Part shown: positions 59,330 to 64,000 of the stretch, in pieces
Position numbering within the stretch: the first letter of the stretch is position 1
Layout of the letters: each line of letters begins with the position of its first letter
DNA from: Allobosea sp. LC85
Lineage (GTDB): Bacteria; Pseudomonadota; Alphaproteobacteria; Rhizobiales; Beijerinckiaceae
Length of the DNA stretch: 64,000 bases
Assembly: GCF_000735605.1 (NCBI RefSeq)
Contig: NZ_JPKG01000008.1
Span: 1 to 64,000 of the forward strand
Direction: 5' to 3'
Position numbers and translations under genes: made by a program
The notes under the pieces: model-generated
Database searches by the model: none
Told to the model about the DNA's origin: nothing
Seen by the model: the letters and a program-made list of their open reading frames with translations, nothing else

Positions 59330-60598
59330 TCATTTGGTGCGCCCGCCCTTGGCGGTGCCGGCAGTGCTGTCCAGGATCCAATCCGGAAAGAGCACCTCTC
59401 TAGCCTTTCCGATTGCACTCCGACGCCCCCATTCCAACTCGCCGCTATCTCGTAACCTGTTACGTGCTCGCTGAAATGCCAGTTGCATCGAACTCCGGCC
59501 GAGCAGTGTTGGCTGCCAACGCTCGATGGCCTTGTGCACAAGCGCCAAGGCTTGATGCCCGCCATTCTGATCGAAGCTGTTCGCGATTGAGATGACATAT
59601 TGATGTCCCGAGCCTGCCACCTCACCCGCTTCCAGCGAGATCAGCAGCCGGACGAGCGCGAGAATGCAATCGACACCAGGGTTCGAGCTGAAGCCTGGAA
59701 TTCCTGCTCTCTTCGCAACCTCGTTGAGCATATCGTAGGGATCGGGAGCGCCCTTCGTGAAAAAATGCCGGCCGCGATAGGCTTCGAGCCATCGACGCTT
59801 GAAGTCGTCGGCCCAACGCCAAGGACGACCTAGCACTGCCGCTTCCGCGATAGGAACGATGCTGGCTTCCCAGCGAGCATCTTCCCCATCACCTTGGTAT
59901 GTCCAAGCGCGCAGCCGAAACCTGCCATCGCATTGGCTCATTTCGATCAGGTCGTTGTCGATCGAGAACAACCGACCGCTTTGATCGGCAATGATGTCCT
60001 TGACCGACGCTTTCATTGCGCCAGTCGGATCGAAGTTGCGCATGACCCACAAAAGCGTTGCGCCCATCCGATCGTAAAATGCACGGCGGCCGTTGATCCC
60101 GTGCAGCGTAATCGTAGCGAGTTGCGCTTCGAGAACGACCTTGATGTCGCAGCATGAAAACTGGACATCGGGAAACCGACCGTGTGGGAACTCGGCCCGC
60201 ATCTCGTCTGTGGGCCGTTCATAGGTGCCGGTTGCAATCGAGATCACTGACGGGTCAGCCTCAGCGAGACGAACAAGCAGAGCCACGAGGTTCTTATGTG
60301 CTTCGCCTTCCTGACGCCCGTGGAAGATTCTCGCGTTTATCTGATCGGGAGTGAGCCTTTTTTTGCTCTCCAGGGGGCAATCGAAGGCCCCACGGGGAAG
60401 GTGAGACCAGAAATATCGCTTTCCTCTGACCGAAGGCGCATGCGGATAGACTTGTTGCCGGCACATCGGGCAAACGAATTGGAGCGGCCTGCGGGATTTC
60501 GTCCAGACGTTCGCGGTCGCCTGCAATCGAACGGTCGATCGCGGGTCCTCCATGAGGGAAGCAATATTTTCCGCGGATATCATAGTATTATTTTCCAT
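59330..60598 (-). CDS. DUF6035 / CoiA-like nuclease-family protein
   Basis: 422 residues from ATG 60598 (MENNTMISAENIASL); ATG 60583 or 60631 also possible. A zinc-knuckle-like segment FVCPMCRQQVYPHAP, then HLPRGAFDCPLESKKRLTPDQ, lies near 40-80. RFPDVQFSCCDIKVVLEAQLATIT (about 141-163) fits the D...E-x-Q core of a restriction-endonuclease fold, as in competence-associated CoiA proteins. The rest is not recognised. It begins a locally lower-GC island and is divergent from the next genes. DNA uptake or defence are possible roles (inference). Confidence 0.7.
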   Translation of the reverse strand: MENNTMISAENIASLMEDPRSTVRLQATANVWTKSRRPLQFVCPMCRQQVYPHAPSVRGKRYFWSHLPRGAFDCPLESKKRLTPDQINARIFHGRQEGEAHKNLVALLVRLAEADPSVISIATGTYERPTDEMRAEFPHGRFPDVQFSCCDIKVVLEAQLATITLHGINGRRAFYDRMGATLLWVMRNFDPTGAMKASVKDIIADQSGRLFSIDNDLIEMSQCDGRFRLRAWTYQGDGEDARWEASIVPIAEAAVLGRPWRWADDFKRRWLEAYRGRHFFTKGAPDPYDMLNEVAKRAGIPGFSSNPGVDCILALVRLLISLEAGEVAGSGHQYVISIANSFDQNGGHQALALVHKAIERWQPTLLGRSSMQLAFQRARNRLRDSGELEWGRRSAIGKAREVLFPDWILDSTAGTAKGGRTK

Positions 60599-60829
60599 AT
60601 CAATTGCGTAAGGAATGCGAAGCTCGCGCATTCAATGCCCTCTCGTAGAGATCGCGATCCCAGTCATAATTGTGGTGGCAGAACCTGAAATGGCATTGAC
60701 TTATTTAGAATCCGCGATTGTTACATCTCCAAGTTCTTCCTCTTCGGGAAGAGCGGTCCGGCCCGTTTCCAGAACCGCGCCAATCCGAGTACGCTTTCTA
60801 TCCGCGAATCGCCGGATGGGAGATTTTGC

Positions 60830-61177
60830 ATGACGCAGCGTACCTTGAAACAGAGATTTCGGTTCGACGTGCTGCTAGAGCCGGAAGACCGACTTGCCCA
60901 CACTGTTCTTCTCTCGATGGCCTACGATGGTCACGGCGATTGGGGTGGCTGCGGGGTTGCAGAGTTCAATCTTAACGATTTTGCCGACGCTATTGGCTGG
61001 GCGCCGGGAGCCACACTGCGCAGGCTGAAAGACCTCGCGCCCACTGCTAACGCGGTCTGCGTCGAGCATGACAATATCGTCCTGTTCGCGCTGGCGGGTG
61101 CGCAACAAGACGGGTTTTCCCATCTCTACAAAAGCCGAGGTTTTGAGGGGCTCCAACCGAGTTTGCCACACTTGTAG
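60830..61177 (+). CDS. small hypothetical protein, possible winged helix
   Basis: 115 residues starting MTQRTLKQRFRFDVLLEPED. The segment AEFNLNDFADAIGWAPGATLRRLKDLAPTA resembles an HTH plus wing. Composition is plausible for coding but no family is known to me. Divergent from the DUF6035 gene; about 40 bases separate it from the next gene. Confidence 0.5.
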   Translation: MTQRTLKQRFRFDVLLEPEDRLAHTVLLSMAYDGHGDWGGCGVAEFNLNDFADAIGWAPGATLRRLKDLAPTANAVCVEHDNIVLFALAGAQQDGFSHLYKSRGFEGLQPSLPHL

Positions 61178-61215
61178 GCCGGCGGTGTCGCATCGCCCCC
61201 AACCCTCTTTTCGCG

Positions 61216-61899
61216 TTGCCTCTCGTGCCACTCCTTTTGAACAACGTCCCGGATCCATCCCAACTTCAGTTGCGTGGATGGCAGCTTTTTTCGGCTGAGA
61301 CGACAGACCCCGATACCATTCTGCGTGTGATGAGTGGTATCGGTGATCGACTGGGCACGCGAGCTGTGGGCCGAGCTCGCGCACTTCAAGAATTGATACA
61401 ACCAGTGCCCCCCGAAAATGCGCAAGCCCGATCGCTCAGTGCGCAGTTCGGTCTGTCAGCGCTGCCATTCCACGTCGAGCTCAGTCACCGGCCCAAGCCC
61501 TGCCGATATGTGTTGCTGGGATGTATCGACCCGGGCGAGGCACCGACAGCGACGCGGTTGATCAACTGGCGCGTGCTCGGCTTCACTCCGGATGAGCTCG
61601 CCGTGCTTGAAGGGGCGCCGATCCTGGTCCGGACTGGCCGTCGATCGTTCTATTCCACACTCCTTTCACGGGGTGAGGGCTTCCTGCGCTACGATCCAGG
61701 ATGCATCGAGACCATTGATAGGCGCGGTGAAGTGGCCGTCCAGATCGTTGCCGAACACCTCGAGCGCGCAACACCATACGAGCATTCATGGGCCCGAGGG
61801 GAGATCCTCTTGATCGACAACTGGGCAACTCTCCACGGGCGCGGGCCGGCTATCGCCGGTGCCGGCCGCAAGCTAGCCAGGATACTGATCGATGGCTGA
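61216..61899 (+). CDS. TauD/clavaminate-synthase-like dioxygenase
   Basis: 227 residues from TTG 61216; a GTG at 61225 is also possible. The jelly-roll pattern of Fe(II)/2-oxoglutarate dioxygenases is clear: SLSAQFGLSALPFHVELSHRPKPCRYVLLGC, SFYSTLLSRGEGFLRYDPGCIE, and GEILLIDNWATLHGRGPA. The iron facial triad would be His86, Glu88 (HxE, instead of the usual HxD) and His207, with an Arg near 218-222 for 2-oxoglutarate. It overlaps the HEPN gene by 8 bases. Small-molecule or nucleic-acid hydroxylation is possible; substrate unknown. Confidence 0.78.
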   Translation: MPLVPLLLNNVPDPSQLQLRGWQLFSAETTDPDTILRVMSGIGDRLGTRAVGRARALQELIQPVPPENAQARSLSAQFGLSALPFHVELSHRPKPCRYVLLGCIDPGEAPTATRLINWRVLGFTPDELAVLEGAPILVRTGRRSFYSTLLSRGEGFLRYDPGCIETIDRRGEVAVQIVAEHLERATPYEHSWARGEILLIDNWATLHGRGPAIAGAGRKLARILIDG

Positions 61900-62830
61900 C
61901 GAGGTCTTCATCGCGATAAGCAGCAAGATGCTGCACGGCAAGTCCAAGGCCTACGTCAGCCGAGCGCTCGCCCGGAAGGCTGAGGGCAACCTCGACGAGT
62001 ACCAACTGTGGGCATCGCTCGCCCTTGAGCTGCTGGGTAAAGCGGCCCTGGCGAAGCACCATCCCAGCCTCATCGTCGACCCGAACCACTGGCAATCGCT
62101 GTTCGTGGCGGCCGGCATCAATGTGACGACCGACGTGAAGACAATCACCGCCAAGACGGTGTTCGAGCGCCTCACCCATCTCGCGCCGCGCTTCGACAAG
62201 GATACCCAGAAGTTCTGCCTCGCGATCAGTGAGCGTCGAAACGCCGAGCTGCACTCGGCTGACGTGCCGTTCCGGGCAATGAAGCTGGACGCCTGGGAAC
62301 GACAGTATTGGTACGCCTGCGACTGCATTCTTAAGTCGATGGAATCCTCCCTTGAAGATTGGCTTGGCGCGGCTGACGCCCAATCCCCGAGAGAGCTGCT
62401 GGAAGAAGCTAAGCAAGCCTTGCAGGCGGCAATTGAACTGCGGATCAAGGCCGCCCGCGCGCGCTTCGATGACCTTAAGAAGGCCGAACGCGATAGGTTG
62501 AAAGAGGAAGCAACAGCTCGCCATGCCATCCACCAGCGCGGCGCGCTTTCAGCCGATTACGACGGCGTCTGGGAACAGACGTGCCCAGCCTGCAACTGCA
62601 AGGCGTTTATGGCCGGCACCCAGGACTACGAAGAGATCTCCGAGGATGCCGATCGGGGCGTCGTTTGGGAGACTGTCGAGAGATCGTTCATCCCCGAGGA
62701 GTTCGTCTGCCGATCTTGTGACCTGACGCTCGTCGGTGGTGCCGAGGTGGAAGCTGCTGGCCTGTCCGATCCGCACACCGAAACGGAAGAACGCGAGCTC
62801 GAGTACGAACCTGACTATGGGAATGACTGA
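61892..62830 (+). CDS. HEPN-domain protein with coiled coil and zinc ribbon
   Basis: 312 residues from ATG 61892. The N-terminal helical domain (about 10-155) contains RNAELH (116-121), the RNxxxH motif of HEPN ribonucleases, in a helix before DAWERQYWYACDCILKSM. A coiled coil (about 165-210) and a C-terminal zinc ribbon with CPAC (231-234) and CRSC (273-276) follow. HEPN proteins cut RNA in toxin-antitoxin and anti-phage systems; here the motif matches the active form. Its 8-base overlap with the dioxygenase gene suggests the two proteins work together. Confidence 0.75.
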   Translation: MADEVFIAISSKMLHGKSKAYVSRALARKAEGNLDEYQLWASLALELLGKAALAKHHPSLIVDPNHWQSLFVAAGINVTTDVKTITAKTVFERLTHLAPRFDKDTQKFCLAISERRNAELHSADVPFRAMKLDAWERQYWYACDCILKSMESSLEDWLGAADAQSPRELLEEAKQALQAAIELRIKAARARFDDLKKAERDRLKEEATARHAIHQRGALSADYDGVWEQTCPACNCKAFMAGTQDYEEISEDADRGVVWETVERSFIPEEFVCRSCDLTLVGGAEVEAAGLSDPHTETEERELEYEPDYGND

Positions 62831-62890
62831 CCGCCCCTTCGGCCCTCAGTCCTCCAAACGTTTACTTCCTGGCAGCCAGCTAATGTCGTC

Positions 62891-63538
62891 TTGGGGCGCG
62901 GCACAGTCCGTCGCCTCAGTACGATAGATTTCAGTCGGAATGATTGCTTGGCAGGGCGACGAGACAATCAGGCGTCAATCTACGCGTACGATTTGCGCGA
63001 GCTTCAGGCGAAAGTCGTCGCTCCCGTCTTAAGCCAGCTACAACCAATTCCCCGTGAGTTGGTAGGTGGCCCAAAGGCCTTCCGGGTTCAAATCGCCCGG
63101 GACAACAGCCACAACACACTCTGCTATGAAGTAAGGCTAAGCTTCGCTCTAACGGTTGGAGCGGCCTTCGAGAGGAACTTGCGGCTGTGGTTGTCGGTGG
63201 AGCAGGCAGATCTTAGATCGTTGATCGAGCGCGCTGATCGTATGAGGCTGGTCAAGCATGTCGCCGAAGTGAAGGGCTTGGCCGCTGCGTCAATGGTCCA
63301 GGCGGCAGATCTTATCGAGCTTTGGGAACTGGTCAGCACCGCGCGGCATGGAGATGGACCGGCGGCGAAGCGCTTGAAAGCCCTCAATCCTGGCCTGTGG
63401 TCCCATCAGGATGTGAAGACGCAAATCCTCTATGAGACTGCCGGTTTGAGAGCCTACGCCATGCGCGTGAAGGATACTGACCTTGAACGTTACTTCGGCG
63501 CGACGATAGGTTTCTGGGAGAGGGTGAGCGGCCGTTGA
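62891..63538 (+). CDS. hypothetical protein, possibly HEPN-like
   Basis: 215 residues if begun at TTG 62891; TTG 62948 gives about 196. The N-terminal part is unclear; from YDLRELQAKVVAPVLSQLQP on the protein is helical, with LSFALTVGAAFERNLRLWLS, IELWELVSTARHGDGPAAKR and YAMRVKDTDLERYFGATIGF. The ARHGDG stretch resembles segments of abortive-infection or HEPN-like proteins, but no catalytic Rx4-6H motif is seen. It follows the HEPN gene after 60 bases. Confidence 0.55.
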   Translation: MGRGTVRRLSTIDFSRNDCLAGRRDNQASIYAYDLRELQAKVVAPVLSQLQPIPRELVGGPKAFRVQIARDNSHNTLCYEVRLSFALTVGAAFERNLRLWLSVEQADLRSLIERADRMRLVKHVAEVKGLAAASMVQAADLIELWELVSTARHGDGPAAKRLKALNPGLWSHQDVKTQILYETAGLRAYAMRVKDTDLERYFGATIGFWERVSGR

Positions 63539-63635
63539 GAGCACGTCTTGGGTTAGACATTCAGCGACCGTAGAGCCTGAGCTGACTGCCGAGACCCGGC
63601 GAACCGAGCCTGACGTAAGCTGACGGTCGCAAGCA

Positions 63636-64000
63636 TTACCCCGCGAACACCGACCTCTCCGCAAATCCCGTATGCCGCCGCATCATCCGGCCCACGACCC
63701 GGTCGCGTGAGGTCCGGATGTGGCGCGCAACGGCTTCGCGGGCGGCTCCTGCGTCCCGGCGCGCCAGCGCTTCGATGATTTCGTCATGGTCGTGGCGGAC
63801 CTCCTCGCCATCCTCTGCCGCGCCGAGATCGGCGAAGAGCAGGCGCTGCATTTCGTCCATGGTCTGGGCGATGCCACGCAGCAGCCGGGCGTTGTCGGCA
63901 ATCGTGGCGATGGCCTCGTGGAAATCCTGGTTGGCGCGCATGAAGGCGCGGTAGCTCGCCTGGTCGCCGATGCGCAGCTCGACGGAAGATAGCCGGCGCA
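63636..64000 (-). CDS. GntR/FCD-family regulator, C-terminal part (partial)
   Basis: 121 residues of the ligand-binding domain, open at the right edge. FMRANQDFHEAIATIADNARL and HDHDEIIEALARRDAGAAREAVARHI are FCD signatures, with the His and Asp residues expected for metal binding. The DNA-binding domain lies outside the window. Confidence 0.88.
   Translation of the reverse strand, partial: RRLSSVELRIGDQASYRAFMRANQDFHEAIATIADNARLLRGIAQTMDEMQRLLFADLGAAEDGEEVRHDHDEIIEALARRDAGAAREAVARHIRTSRDRVVGRMMRRHTGFAERSVFAG

Noticed and set aside
60632..60829. Considered as a tRNA or attachment site at the edge of the accessory island
   Set aside because: No cloverleaf or T-loop sequence could be found and no integrase is near.

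Overview
The window is a GC-rich alphaproteobacterial chromosome segment. Peptide-type ABC operons, Tat signals, an ECF-controlled sulfite dehydrogenase, a CreBC-like two-component operon and abundant short palindromic repeats suggest a Hyphomicrobiales (Rhizobiales) organism, perhaps Bosea or a relative. The genus is inference. No rRNA, tRNA, CRISPR array, integrase or transposase was recognised.

Layout. 1-3750 is a decaying zone: the tail of an aldehyde dehydrogenase, a truncated membrane-protein gene joined at about 1313 to a LysR gene lacking its start, an intact NmrA-type gene, and a PAP2 phosphatase remnant broken by several frameshifts. 3908-15285 is a catabolic/uptake block: BisC-like molybdoenzyme, gamma-glutamyltransferase (GGT), RraA-like protein, a family-5 binding protein with two permeases, a LysR regulator and an M20 amidohydrolase. 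It has no ABC ATPase genes. 15817-20286 holds a peroxiredoxin, an HtrA-like protein that has lost its catalytic triad, a frameshifted VOC protein, a flavin monooxygenase and an M15 peptidase. 20323-29641 is one long operon with mostly touching or overlapping genes: GntR regulator with a palindromic operator, binding protein, two permeases, SDR, polysaccharide-deacetylase-like hydrolase, a second GGT and two ABC ATPases. A DapA-like protein lacking the Schiff-base lysine converges on it.

30969-40455 is mixed housekeeping and small genes: cold-shock protein, GH13 glucosidase, GT4 glycosyltransferase, a Tat-exported SDR, HAD hydrolase, CBS protein, small secreted proteins. 40696-45227 is a type I secretion operon with a tiny glycine-rich putative cargo. 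45424-49805 is a four-gene operon (DUF4173 membrane protein, response regulator, histidine kinase, DUF2809). 50160-53400 is a run of small poorly known genes on both strands. 54230-57865 is an ECF sigma / anti-sigma / sulfite dehydrogenase operon whose last cytochrome gene is broken by a palindromic element. A diguanylate cyclase is divergent from it. 59330-63538 is an accessory island: a CoiA-like DUF6035 protein, then divergently a small unknown protein, a TauD-like dioxygenase, a HEPN/zinc-ribbon protein and another unknown protein. The window ends inside a GntR regulator.

The two most notable signals are (a) a dispersed palindromic element whose stem shows compensatory changes and which in five of six copies starts within three bases of a stop codon, and (b) the dioxygenase-HEPN gene pair in the last island, a candidate undescribed defence or RNA-processing module.
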